This document shows positions 46,114 to 57,118 of a stretch of 64,000 bases of DNA, one piece after another; position 1 is the stretch's first letter; every line of letters begins with the position of its first letter. Both the position numbers and the translations under genes were made by a program. The notes under the pieces are model-generated. The model was not told where the DNA came from. It did no database searches and saw only the letters and a list, made by a program, of their open reading frames with translations. Where the stretch lies: positions 19,924,026 to 19,988,025 of the forward strand of contig JAOWCC010001751.1 of NCBI GenBank assembly GCA_030867875.1. Reading direction: 5' to 3'. The stretch is from Actinernus sp. WN-2022. Its lineage: Eukaryota; Cnidaria; Anthozoa; Actiniaria; Actinernidae.

Positions 46114-46751
46114 AGTGAAGTTGGATCTTGTACGCCTAAAATCACCCGGTAAAATCCGATTTAAATTTATGAAGTCTTCTCCTTCGTATACTACGGTTTC
46201 TTCTCGTACTAAAATAATGATTTGATGTGTGAAATAAAGTGAGGTTTTGTAAATACATTGGGAATTGAGAGAACACCACTTTTAACCCAACGAATGGGAA
46301 CAAGAACTAAACTCTTCAACACCGGTCCGTGACGTCATGGTATGGAGCCATGCTCCTCAGCGCTTACATCTAAGAGGGGAGGGGTAGAGTAATATATTTA
46401 TTTCTTACGACGCTTGTTCTAAAATATTACTCATCACAATAAAACTCTAAGAATACTTCTTAATATACAGGTTTATTCATAACTGAGGAATTTTTAAATA
46501 CATATTATAGAGAATAAAGTGATTTTCTTAATTGTGCAATATAACTCTAACACCTCCTCTAATAGGATAGTGCTTTTGGTACTATTTTTCTCAGAATCGA
46601 GGCTGGTTGCTCCCAGTCTCCCTTGTCCAGCCTCGAAGGATTGCAATCGACGACAAGCCAGAAGAGTTTAGGCAGTTCAGTAAAACCGATGATTTTGCCT
46701 CTTTTTAAACTAACATCCTCACCTTTTACGTTCAGATGACGTCCTTATAAG
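46114..46751. promoter_or_regulatory. Shared promoter region of IFRD and TMEM167B
   Basis: The 638 bp between the two divergent start codons. A perfect cAMP-response element palindrome TGACGTCA is at 46330-46337, and TGACGTCC at 46737. No TATA box is placed convincingly for either gene. Head-to-head arrangement at this distance usually means a bidirectional promoter for housekeeping genes; transcription starts are not determined here. Confidence 0.6.
46330..46337. promoter_or_regulatory. CRE/ATF site in divergent promoter
   Basis: Perfect 8-bp palindrome TGACGTCA, the consensus for CREB/ATF bZIP factors, 217 bp upstream of the IFRD start codon and 415 bp upstream of the TMEM167B start. Vertebrate IFRD1 is stress- and growth-factor-induced, which would suit such a site, but that link is inference. 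Confidence 0.5.
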
Positions 46752-49700
46752 ATGAACAGTAAGTGAAGGTTGTGATTTAGCGTTTAATTTGCGTCATAGA
46801 ATAAGAAATATGCACTGAAATACCGTGATACTCATCGTTTGACGTGGCACTCGGATAAATATAATTCGACGAAGTTCCACTTGGTTTGTTGCTCTTTTAA
46901 TAGTTTACTCTTTGCTCTGAGTCCAGTAAGCTAGAATAGTATAATTTCGTTTGTAAATCGTGCTGCACTCAAACCTCGCTGTTGGGTGTTGAATGGTGAA
47001 ACCTCTTCAATGCAATATTTAATTAAGCTTGTAATATAATGCAACAAATGTTTACAAGGTACATGTATAATATGAACTTCGTTAAAGAGTACTGATTTGG
47101 CTCCTATTTTCTCAGAGATTTCTCAAGCCTTTCATCTCTTTCATATGTTCTATAGATCACTTGTCTTTTCTAACTGTTTACTTCTGAAAATGACACCCAC
47201 TCTTAAATATTTTCCACTCTGTGTACTTTCTTGTTGGGAGAATAATAATTATAGTAATACTCCTGAGAAGAATTCAATATTTATCGAGATCAGTAATCCC
47301 TTTAACAAAATAATGTCTTCCTTAAGATGTTATGACTCTTCTTCTTATAAAGGAAGACATAATTTTCTTCAATGAATAATCGGACCTACTATGAAATATA
47401 TGACACAGAGATTTGCTAGCCTCTTCTATCAGCCAGTGCTCTGTTCTGGTACAAAAAGATAAAAAAAAACAGCAGCCCAATCAGTGATTGGTTCTGATAA
47501 TTCTACTTTTTCACAAAAACCTGAATCCAGAAAGTACAGAAGACAATACAAATCAGTTTCTTGATTTGTGTTCTATACACGAACGAAAAGTATGTCACCT
47601 TTTTTGTGGAGTTCACTGTCGTTCATAAAACCTGAAAATAGTGCCATTTTGTTGTGTAAATGGTAGGTATTTTTTACAGTCGTCTAGGAAATTTCTCAGT
47701 TAAGTCGATTTTCTCAACTTTTTGTTGGTATTTCACTATTCACGAAATAGTGAAAACGAGAAACTTTGAGACTTTTCTGGTTTTCGTGTTTTTCTTCAAA
47801 TGCAAAAAAGTCAACTTTTTCTGCTTTCTTTGTTCGACCATCTTGACAGACAGCTGTTAGCAGTCATTTTGCACCTTTTATTGATTGATGATCTCAGTGC
47901 TAGTGCATTCAATGCCTTTCAAAACAGTTTGGCAATGGAATACACTCTACTTTGAAAGCAATATTTACATGATCAGGAATCAAGTAAAAGCAAACAGAAC
48001 ATATTACAAACAGATTAGTAATTTATTCAGACAAAACTTCCCTTTAATCAAATACGTCTTATTGAAGTCTTCCAGAATTATCTCCCCCTCCTCTTCAGAA
48101 TATAAAATGTAAATTCCTAGCTTGGTGTGCATCTAGTTTAATAATCGTGGAGATGTTTGCAGTCGTCAAGGTCGAAAGCCGGAGCTTTGGCAGCTTCCTT
48201 CCATTCTTTATGCAGCAGAGACAAGAAGTGAAGAAGATGTGCAGAAAAGTTCTGGGTTTTTGCACCAGTTTTTTGACAGCTGTCAATCAAGGCGGTCAAA
48301 CAAAGAAAGCAGAAGAAGAAAAACAGAAAAGTCTTGAGAAGTTTCTTGTTTTCACTTTTTCGCAAATAGTGAAATACCAACAAAGAGTTGACTTAACTGA
48401 GAAATTTCCTAGACGACTGTAAAAAATACCCTAGGTACCATTTACAGCAAAAAAATTGCACAATTTTCAGGTTTTGTGAACACCAGTGAACTCCACAAAA
48501 AAGGTGACATATTTTTCGTTCGTGTACAGAACACAAATCAAGAAACTGATTTTTATTGTCTTTTGTACTTTCTGGATTCAGGTTTTTGTGAAAAAGTAGA
48601 ATTGCCGGAACCGATCACTGATTCAGCCCCAGCTTTTCTCTGGTATAGTTATTTTTTTTTATCAGTAAACACTGGCATATGGCAGACTAGTGGGATCTCT
48701 GTAACATAGTTACTGCTTGTGTAGGATTCCTACAGGATTCTTACTGTGACTTCATATATTCCTACTGACCATTTGGCATATTACCTAACGTCACCCTAAC
48801 CTTAAGATTAGTGTGGTTAGGGCTAGGATTAGTGTTTCTTTATACCATTACTACCATTGAATAGGATAATCCTGTTTTGTAATATCATTATTATAAGTCT
48901 TGTATAAAGAATGTACAATCTAATTTTAGAGTGACCAGGATCATCATATAATTTTATTGTAATAGTACAGTTTCTTTTATCTAAGCTTTGCCCATTTATT
49001 AATATTTTACTGCCAGATTGGGTTTTATATGTAACAGATAGTGTTTTTGCCAAGGGACTACATGTACATATATCAGCTGATAGTTGCATGTTGAAATGTG
49101 ATGTTCTTAAAACAAATATTAGTTCTATAACAAAGTTTGGGGGCTTATGTATGTGCTAGTTTAAGATTCTGATTGGATGAAATTGATCATGCAATGTGAT
49201 AATAATATTGTTTTCCACAGATGCAAACTATCAGGCATTTATACATGTAGTTCACCACAAAATTGTGGTGCATGCTCATTGGCCAAAAGTGATGTAACAT
49301 GATCGTTTTTTTCCATGGATGCAAACTATCAGCCATTAGTATATACCACACCAGTGAATATCACATTTTGCACGCTCTGATTGGCTACCTAAACAGTGAA
49401 TATGATTTCATATTCACCTCCGAGCAAAGCAGCGATCATATCGCGCGAGTTTTTGTCCATTTGACAGAAAATAAAATAACTATTTGGTGCTAGCTATTCA
49501 CTAATGTGTGGTAATATACTAAAACAATTATTCACCTCTCAGTGTTGGTGAATAGTGGTGGATATTTACCTCGCCGAAGCGGCTCGGTAAATATCCACCA
49601 CTATTCACCTCCACTTCGGTGAATAATTGTTAATTATAACCCATCAAATATTTTCTCTCACGTGTGATTGGTTGAATGCATCAGATGACCCAATATTTTC

Positions 49701-52700
49701 TCTCCACGAGCAGGAAATATCAGCGAATACACCCCCTGTGAGTGAATAAGCGTGTGTCCAAGAAAATATTTTAAGAATTATAACAACAATAATTTCATTG
49801 TGCAGGACATTGTGGCGTCGAAATGTGCTCTCATGTTTTTCCTTGGACATTATTTGATCCTGGAAGCTCACAGTTTCCCTCAAGCTTCACTCTAGGGAAT
49901 TGTTCTCTTCTCGGATCAGATAATGTATGTCGATGAAATATTTAATAATTATTCACTGAAGTGGAGGCGAATAGTGGTGAATATTTACCGAGCCGCTTTG
50001 ACGAGGTAACGCGAAGTGATCGCTGTATTGCTTGGAGGTGAATATGTTTGAGTAGCCAATCAGAGCGCATGAAAAGTCATATTCACTGGTGTGGTATATA
50101 CTAATAGGGCATATTTTGACGCCACAAATAGGTTGTGTATTTCTAATGTCCACTGAGAGCAGAAGACAATTTAAATTGTGATGAACAATAATGACAAATA
50201 GTGTGTCTCTGTATCGGCTGATAGTTTCCCTTGGAAATTTGATGTTCTTTAAACTAGCATATAATTTGTTTGAGGCATTAAATTTGTTTTAAGAATATAA
50301 AATTTATATCAGCCAATAGTTCCTTGATGGACACACTATTTGTACATTATAGTTCACGACAAAAGTTTTCCACACGCTCATTGGCTTAAACTAATAACAT
50401 GATGTGATAGTTGTCATCCTGGAGGCAAACTATCAGGCGTTATAGTTCACCACAAAAGTTTGGCATCTGCTCATTGGCTAAAAGCAATCATGTGACGTGT
50501 AGTTGTCATCCTGGAGGCAAACTATCAGGCATTATAGTTCACTACAAAATTTTGGCATCTGCTCATTGGCTAAAAGCGATCATGTGATGTGATAGTTGTC
50601 GTCCATGGATGAAAACTATCAGGCGATAGTGCCCGCTGAGAGCGGAAGACGATTTTGTGATGAACAATAACGACAAATAGACTGTGTTTGTCTCGGAACT
50701 ACCAGCTGATAGTTTCCCTTGGAAATTTGATGTTCTTAAAACTAGCATATAAGCCCTCAAACTTCGTTCTCGGGCTTATATTTGTTTTAAGAACATCAAA
50801 TTTCTGTGGGCAACTATCAGCCGATAGTTCCTCAATGGACAGTCTATTTGTATAATAGTGCCCACTGAGAGTGGAAGACAATTTTGTGATGAACAATAAC
50901 GTGAGTTTATGTGAGTTAAAAAAAATGTCTGGTATAGCAGGCTAGGGTACTGGTATCTGCACATTATTAATTTCCCTTGTTTATCAGGCCTTTGGTGTGA
51001 CATACTCTCCTAGTTACAGAATTAGGGTGTGTTCCTTTGGTCAAATCCGAAAACGGATTTGCGACGAAGGATTTTTCACATTTTGGGGTTTTCAAAGGAA
51101 TGCAAAATCCAGAAAGAGATTTATTACCATGACAATGAGACAAGTCATGCAAGTATGTGACACAAACATGGTGGCCGCCAAGCAGGACCTTTTTAATACC
51201 GTTGCCGTGTATTATTTTCAAATCCTTTCCCAATGGGACGCTTGGATTACAAATCCAAAGAATCCGGATCTGGATTGAATCCTTCAAATCCTTGCTCAGT
51301 TTGGATTCGATGGATTCAAAATCCATTTTCGGATTTTCCCCACAGAAACAGAAAATCTGTTTTAGGATTTGGATTCGACCAAATTAAAACCCTGCAAAGA
51401 ACCTTGGGTTTTAAAATTATCAGCAATTAACTGTGTGTTCTCTTTATTTCTGACAGTTTACTCTCTTGATGGCATAGTGGCATTTGCTTTGCTTATTATT
51501 TGTACCTCTGCTTACATCCGACGAGTACCTAAGCTAAAGAACTTTTTCCTCTCAGAGAAGAAGGGATTCTTTGGAGTGTTTTACAAAGGTCTGTATCATT
51601 GGTAACTTTTATTTCATCTCTTGGTGTTTAAAGCCCAAAAAGTAATGTCAGAATTTTATGGTTGTTAATAAATCCTTAAAGTAGCAACCCCTCCTCCACC
51701 ATCACCCACCAAAAGTAACAATCTCAATTTTTTACCTATGAGCAAATCAGTTCTGTGTACAATGCTGCTTATGTAGGTCCCTTGTTGGCTCCAAGTTCTT
51801 CAGTCTTTCAATTATGAGTTAACAATTACACTAAATAAGGAGAAAGTTATTGCATCAAACCTAGACATGCTGGAAATAGGATGTTGTGATATTGTTTCAA
51901 GGGATGAATGACTTCAAAGCCACAGCTATAATGGGGATCACTTGACTCTCCCACTTGGAGAAAAACTCATTTGTTTTGGAGATTGTTGTTCGTTTCTTTG
52001 ATTTTCACGAATTTTGAGGAGCTGAAAATCGGCTCAAAAAAACCTTCCCATTCACACTTGAAATCAAAAGCAAATACAAAATCACCACTCAGTTGTTACA
52101 GTACCTTGTTTAATATTTTCCACCAGCAGGTTTGTTTGCACAAAACACACCAAGCGACTGTGAACCATGCCATGTTTACACTGCACTTCACTCAACCAAA
52201 TTTTACTGCTTCCACCTCCAATTGCATGCTGGGTAATAAACAAAACAATGCACAAGGGATTCCCCCCTCTGGGACTGTAGGATTTTTTTAGATGTCTTTT
52301 ATCCCTACAACCAAGAGCGGTGATTTGGACTCAAGCCGTTGCTTTAAAGTGACAAAAACACATCCTAATAGGTTGAGCAGGGGGAAAAGATCACCAACTG
52401 CAGAATTTCAAGGATTTCATTGAATATCTTTTTCATGTGTCTCAAAGCAGAAACACAATGGAAAAACCATATGAAATCCCCTCACAAGGCCTACTAAAAG
52501 CAAACCAAGTACTTTTCAGCTGTCCTCAGACTTAATGATGTCCTCTAGCTCTATTGCAGTGGCATTTTTGTCCAAAATTAGAGCACATTTCATTGGAAAC
52601 CCTACTGAAGCAGCCATACCTACCATCAACGAGTGCACAGAATTCTCCCAAATGGCATTGTGGGAAAAGTTTGAGCCCTCAGCTTAAAAAGTCAGCAGTA

Positions 52701-53896
52701 TTTAACTGCCCCGGGCTAGCCAAACTTGAACTGAGGGGGGAGGGTTGAGTTAGCACTCAGGATTTCACCAACTGAGCCAAACTTGTCCAGTGCTGTTATG
52801 ACGAAAATGTTGGATTTTCTTTTCACTGTTTCTCATCATACCTTGAAAATAAAGGTCTTCAAATTATACTTCTAGCCAAAAATCACAATACATTAATGCA
52901 ACATAAATATAGACTTCTGAACACATAAAATTTACGTCATTACTTGGACTAGAATGGAGTAGATGATGTCATGGCTACTCTAGTCTAGTATGCAGAAGGA
53001 AGGGGTATTTTCTTACATAGAAACGTCTAGAGAGCTTGTACACAAAGTTTGAACCTAATAAAATGGCTTCTAGTCGCAGTGTCACAAAGCTGTTGAGTAG
53101 ATGATGTCATGAAAAGACCGCTAAACAAAGGATCACTTGTTTCTAGTCTGAGTAATGGCGGCCAGTCTGAGCTTGAACTTATGGCTAAAATAATCAGACC
53201 TTTCATTCGAATTTCGACTTAAGATTTCCCATGATTGTTATTTAGTAGTTTACCTTTCATAATCTGTAAAAAAAATCATCATAGTGGCACTTTAAGGGAC
53301 CAGTCATTAACATAGAAGAGGAGGGCTAAGTGGTGCAAAATGGGGGTGGATCACCAATTTTCATGCAGTAAATTAGGAAGGCCGTAAGAGAGGGAATTAG
53401 GGGGAGGGGTCATAAAGAAATTGAGCATGGTGGTTTTCATTTGCACCCCCCCTCTAATTAATGACCAGTCCCTAATCATGAGGTTCAAATTGAATAGTTT
53501 TGTATGAGGACTGACTACATTGATTTCATATTTCTTGAGAGTTTCAAAGTTGATTACTTTGCGAGGATTTTTTGTTTCATTCTCAAAGTGATAAGATTAG
53601 TGTTAATAAAACATGAACTCTCTTTCACAAAATAATTATGTTGCTTATTTTTCAGAAAACATTGAATATCAAAATTATGCAAATAATTAAAGTGGCAGCC
53701 ATTTTTGTAATGGTTTATGAAAGCTATAATAATTACGGTATTCCACCATGAAATTCAAGAGAAAATGCCAATGGTCATGTGTAATAATTTACATTCGTAT
53801 TCCTCTTTTATAGCTGCCGTAATTGGTGTACGACTACACTGGGCGGTTGCTCTCACCTGTGTTTTAATGGCAGTTTATATTCTCATCCTCAAATAA
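46752..53896 (+). CDS. TMEM167B: TMEM167B / kish-B orthologue, 73 residues
   Basis: Plus-strand coding exons: 46752-46758 (7 bp, ATGAACA then GTAAGT), 51457-51588 and 53814-53896; phases 1 and 1 agree, and 222 bp encode 73 residues plus stop. Residues 4-46 contain YSLDGI, the first membrane segment (about 9-23, ending CTSAYI), RRVPKLK, LSEKKG and FGVFYK; the last exon gives AAVIGVRLH and the second membrane segment (about 57-72), ending in Lys. This is the kish (DUF1242) family; human TMEM167B has 74 residues and the same signature. Family members are small Golgi-associated proteins implicated in the early secretory pathway. Exons 2 and 3 are certain. Exon 1 is inferred from phase, a strong donor and its place 640 bp from the IFRD start, giving MNI where human has MTNV. 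Confidence 0.92.
47435..48690. mobile_element. 1.25-kb foldback in TMEM167B intron 1
   Basis: Arms of roughly 400 bp (about 47435-47865 and 48262-48690) are reverse complements with scattered mismatches: for example GTCGTCTAGGAAATTTCTCA and TGAGAAATTTCCTAGACGAC, and AAAAGGTGACATA against TATGTCACCTTTT. The loop (47866-48261) is unrelated. Open frames on both strands over the arms are mirror images and unlikely to be genes. No target duplication was identified. Confidence 0.75.
49335..50115. mobile_element. 780-bp nested inverted-repeat element
   Basis: AGTATATACCACACCAGTGA at 49338 pairs with TCACTGGTGTGGTATATACT near 50083; CTCTGATTGGCTAC with GTAGCCAATCAGAG; and GGTAAATATCCACCACTATT with AATAGTGGTGAATATTTACC. 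A tight hairpin centred near 49576 (CGCCGAAGCGGC) lies within the left arm. In TMEM167B intron 1. Confidence 0.65.
50140..50935. repeat. Cluster of repeated inverted units
   Basis: Units such as CCTTGGAAATTTGATGTTCT (50232, 50716) and its complement (about 50785), CACTGAGAGYGGAAGACRAT (50152, 50635, 50865) and GGAGGCAAACTATCAGGC (50421, 50513) recur in both orientations. It looks like several overlapping copies of one inverted-repeat family. In TMEM167B intron 1. Confidence 0.6.
51015..51405. mobile_element. Repeat rich in GGATTTGGATTC words
   Basis: GTTCCTTTGGTCAAATCCG at the left and CGACCAAATTAAAACCC at the right form imperfect inverted ends around repeated AATCC/GGATT phrases (51240-51370). 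It ends about 50 bp before TMEM167B exon 2, so the open frame running into that exon here is fortuitous. Confidence 0.5.
51848..52795. mobile_element. Third copy of the piggyBac-like MITE
   Basis: Same order of segments as 41072-42301: CATCAAACCTAGACATGCTGG, CTCCCACTTGGAGAAAAAC, CACCTCCAATTGCATGCTGGG and TTTAAAGTGACAAAAACAC, then an internal part with CTTGAACTGAGGGGGGAGGG matching 7515-7970. Both TTAA ends are lost or eroded. It lies in TMEM167B intron 2. Confidence 0.7.
53296..53472. mobile_element. 177-bp inverted-repeat element, TAA duplication
   Basis: GGGACCAGTCATTAA and TTAATGACCAGTCCC ends, flanked by TAA at 53293-53295 and 53473-53475. A 3-bp TWA-type duplication suggests a PIF/Harbinger-like MITE. 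A solo end (ATTAATGACCGGTCCC) lies at about 14438. In TMEM167B intron 2. Confidence 0.6.
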
Positions 53897-54403
53897 ATCA
53901 ACCATTTGTTCAAAAAAGAGGGATCCAGAGACAGTCATCAACGTTGGAATAACATCAGTTCTACACATTATTCAAGGTCTTATGCTGGATATGGACAAAA
54001 TACCTTGTGAATTTATCCCCTGTGATGTATGCAATAAGTCCAATAACTCTTGTCTGGCAGGGGATTATTAAGTGACAGGGTTGCTACATGGACAATGTGC
54101 CTGCATTTAAATATAGAGAATATTTATGAAAATATGTATATAAGAAATGTTAAAATCCATAAATTTAGGACCAGGGTATAAATTGTCTTCATTTCTGCAG
54201 TGGAGAGAACTAACTTGAAGAATACATAGTCAGGCCATGTTAGGAATTAACCAAGGGAAATTACAAGTATTTACTGAAGGGGAAGGGGGGTCAGATAATT
54301 AGGTGTTTCAGAACTAGAGTTGTGTTAGGCAAAAAGTCAATAATTTTATGCTCCTTATTTTGCTGATACATAAGAAGATTCTTTGATTTTTTTATGAAAT
54401 GGA

Positions 54404-54409
54404 AATAAA
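54404..54409 (+). terminator. Candidate poly(A) signal of TMEM167B
   Basis: AATAAA about 510 bp past the TMEM167B stop codon, the first good signal on the plus strand after 53896. A 3' UTR of about half a kilobase would be ordinary. Confidence 0.5.
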
Positions 54410-54439
54410 ATTTGTAAACTTAATTAAATTCAAAGGCAG

Positions 54440-54545
54440 GCAATTTTTATTGGCCTTCGTCCACTTGCAGCCTCAAGTGGGCGACTTCAAAGGCCAACAA
54501 CCTTGTGGTGTTTCGTCTGTTGTTGGCCTTTGAAGCCGCCCATCC
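54440..54545. repeat. Hairpin GGGCGACTTCAAAGGCC
   Basis: GGGCGACTTCAAAGGCCAAC at 54479 pairs with GTTGGCCTTTGAAGCCGCCC ending 54541; GTTGTTGGCC also repeats. A compact foldback at the presumed 3' end of the TMEM167B transcript. Confidence 0.65.
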
Positions 54546-55387
54546 TCCTCTCCTCTGCAGAGGCCCTAGGGAGACAGGAGAGGAGATTTACTCCCTAATG
54601 CTCCCTCTTCAGGACCCCTCTTGCAGGTGCAAAAGAAAGGAAGAAAAGAAAAGAAGTGATTTGTCCCCTCTTTGGCTTCCTCTCCAGTCTCCCTCCATGA
54701 TATGCTGGAGAGGTTTTCTCTTTGAGTTAATTAATAGTTAAATTATGGTGTGATACCTCCTAATGTGATCTCCCATTTCAAACTTAATTAAGCCAAAGGA
54801 AACATCGGAAATTAAAGTAAAACAATAATATTTATTGTAATCCACCTATGTTGATAAATGTTCCCATTGTAAACAAGAAGTTATGGCTCTGCATGCTGTA
54901 ATTGGTTCTGATTTTGCATTTGGGGAACCCATGAGACATGAGGTAGGTATCACACCTCAAAAGTAGCTCAAACTGAATCCAGTTTATCTTAGGGTGGATG
55001 GCTTTGAAAGCCCAAAGAATCACTACTGGATGTGATTGATCTACCAGCATAACCCTTTAATTTGGTGACCAAAGTTTGGTTGCTGATTTTAAGGGCTGCT
55101 GTCACTAATGTTTTTAAAGGATATTTTTATTGTTCTAAACCTTCTGTAAATAATAAAAGAAGGCTAAATTACACTTCTGTTGCTACATTTTTCATCTTTA
55201 GTCCGGTCTACACAAAAAGCATTTTAGGCATGGTTGGACTACCTTTTCACACGGTCTAGATTTTCAGCCACGCGTACCCGGAACATTTACACCACAAAAA
55301 TAAGGGGTGCCGTGCCGAAGAAAATTGGCACGGGTGCCAGTATTTAGGAGTGCCGTGCTCAAAATGGTTATCGTGCCAGACTTTTGG
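54546..55387. other. Intergenic, no gene seen
   Basis: Pyrimidine-rich CTCCTCTCC / CTCCCTC sequence at 54540-54700, then AT-rich DNA. The 55310-55380 stretch repeats GTGCCGTGC/GGCACGG words, again repeat-like. No exon supported. Confidence 0.4.
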
Positions 55388-55445
55388 CTTTGACGAAGGG
55401 CTAGCGGTCGAACCGTCGACTGCAACTCGCTTCCCACGGCGGCTA
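55388..55445 (+). ncRNA. Decayed hammerhead-type core
   Basis: TTGACGAAGGGCTAGCGGTC then GAACCGTC parallels the minus-strand motif at 11735-11767 (CTGATGA..GAAACGTC), and both are followed by CCACGGCGG(C/T)TAGC. Two core positions are mutated, so it should be inactive. It is a second trace of the same Penelope-like terminal repeat. Confidence 0.5.
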
Positions 55446-55456
55446 GCGTGCTCTAT

Positions 55457-55645
55457 GGGGAGCCGGGGTGGCGCAGACGGAAGTTAAGCGCTTCGCCTCT
55501 CACCTCTGTGGCGTTCGATCCCCGGAAGCGGCGCCATATTCGAGTTTGTAGTGGGTTCACCGGTTTTCAACCCTCTACAAAAATCAACACGCTATTTAAA
55601 AAATCCAAATTCGCCGGTTCTGTGAGTGCAAAATTCCGCCAGTTT
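55457..55645 (+). mobile_element. tRNA-derived SINE copy
   Basis: GGGGAGCCGGGGTGGCGCAG head, CTTCGCCTCTCACCTCTGTG, GTTCGATCCCC B box, GCGGCGCC, then a shortened body ending AAATCCAAATTCGCCGG. Its tail differs from the 24447 copy, suggesting a subfamily or a 3' truncation. Confidence 0.75.
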
Positions 55646-56398
55646 GCAGCATGACTTAAGGCCTCTTCAAATTCCTTATGACACTAACATTATTCTCTAA
55701 GCCATGATAGCGCGAAGAGAAAGTATCTGACAAAGTTCTCATTCTCGTTCCCAGTAGACTCGTACCCGACGCAACTGCACATGCTCTAGAATCGGGTGAT
55801 AGTGTTTTAACTGTGAAATAAGCCACTAGCACTGCTCGAGCATAATTACCTGATTGTAGCATAATTTGAAGCATTAAAGCCAAAAGCAATGCTATTATTG
55901 CTTTTATAGTGCCTTTCCTAATTATTAGCTGGTATATTTTGCTTAGATTCTAAATTTTTCCAAAGCAAATACCTGAATTTCACTTTCTAGTTATCTATTC
56001 TGGTTTTGACTTTATAAGTGTGACTTAACCTTTGAAAAATAGGTCACCTAATAAAATGTTGTGTGAACAACTAAAAATGCCGCGCATCAACTATTTGTGA
56101 GCATAATTGTGTAATCTACGAGCATAATTTTTTAACTTTGGCATAATTTGGGCATAATTCGACAAAATTTGGAGCAGTGCTAGCGGCATAATATGCCACT
56201 TTTAGGAGCACAATCCGCTCAGGCCTAAATGCAGGCGTTTTATTTGGGAAACCGCAATATATTTGGACGAGGGAAGAATGGCGCGAGGACAAAAAGGAAG
56301 ACATTCACGAAAGCGGGGAAAACCACTAGAAACGCCTGCATTGCAGGCTAAAATAGAAGATCTGTATGGGGTTTGATAAATCCTTTCAAATTGCCGTA

Positions 56399-56499
56399 CA
56401 TGTTGTTTCCTTTGTGGTTTTTCTTGTCTTGGATGAAAAACTCCCCAAAACAGCCTAAAATGGCTCCAAGACAAGAAAAACCACAAAGGAAACAACATG
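56399..56499. repeat. Perfect 35-bp inverted repeat, 31-nt loop
   Basis: CATGTTGTTTCCTTTGTGG at 56399 and CCACAAAGGAAACAACATG ending 56499 are the outer parts of two 35-nt arms that match without any mismatch; the loop is 31 nt. Neighbouring sequence (GCAGGCGTTT near 56230 and AAACGCCTGC near 56330) forms another, smaller inverted pair. No known RNA gene. Confidence 0.85.
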
Positions 56500-56968
56500 G
56501 AAGCAAAAAGGTATGTTTATTTATACATTGTACGGCAATGTACGACATTGTACGGCAATTCTATTTTCATGCACAAACCCATAGATTGGGCTGCCTGTGC
56601 GCTCACTCGTGAAATGTTTTCGACTCTCGAGGATAAACTTCATATCTTCGCACCACCGTGTAATATCCTCTATTTAGCAGATCTCGTTCCCTCCCTCATT
56701 TTTTAGAGTCGTTGAGCAAACATTTAAGAATTTCAGTTGTTTCTCGTGAAATGTTTGCCTGGCAACAAATTGTTATGTTTTTCAGTTTTTCTCGCTCATT
56801 TGCTCAGCCAAGAAACAGCAGCAATGTTTTCTCATTTACCCAGCCTTAAATACTCCACAAGATTGTTTTTCCCCATGATATATATCGAACTCGAGTTTGT
56901 TCGAAGCAAGGGCAGGCTGGGATTAAATCGTTACCCGAGGAGCACCGAAGGGGACCCGGTGTCACAGC
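56500..56968. other. Intergenic, no gene seen
   Basis: Contains direct repeats TGTACGGCAATGTACGACAT (56530-56560) and a GTTCGAAGCAAGG end fragment at 56898 of the GGGCCCGGTTGTTCGAA family. Frames up to 96 codons lack domains. Confidence 0.4.
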
Positions 56969-57118
56969 GATTCCCCCCCCCCCCCCCAGTGAATTCGCCC
57001 TCGCCCTCCCCGGGGCGAGATCACTAGTGAATTCGCCCTCCCCCCCCCCCCCCCCCCCCCCCTCTGTGAATTCGCTCCCCCCCCCCCCCCCTATTACGAC
57101 TAGTGAATTGTAGTCGTA
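56969..57118. repeat. Poly-C blocks with GTGAATTCGCCCT spacers
   Basis: Runs of 14 to about 26 C alternate with short spacers: AGTGAATTCGCCCT (56990, 57027), TGTGAATTCGCT (57064) and TAGTGAATTGTAG. ACTAGTGAATTC and GAATTCGCCCT resemble cloning-vector polylinkers, but repeated spacers and an inverted relative at 58490-58530 argue for native low-complexity DNA or a misassembly. Confidence 0.7.

Noticed and set aside
47435..48709. Paired open frames of 77-91 codons on opposite strands
   Set aside because: They lie on the two complementary arms of a foldback, so similarity between them is expected without coding.
51233..51430. Extended N-terminus of TMEM167B read through into exon 2
   Set aside because: The open frame upstream of 51457 comes from a GGATT-rich repeat; the kish family starts just before YSLDG, and a good TTTCTGACAG acceptor is present.
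56969..57118. Confident call of vector contamination
   Set aside because: Only short polylinker-like words are seen, repeated and mirrored at 58490; no longer vector backbone is present in the window.
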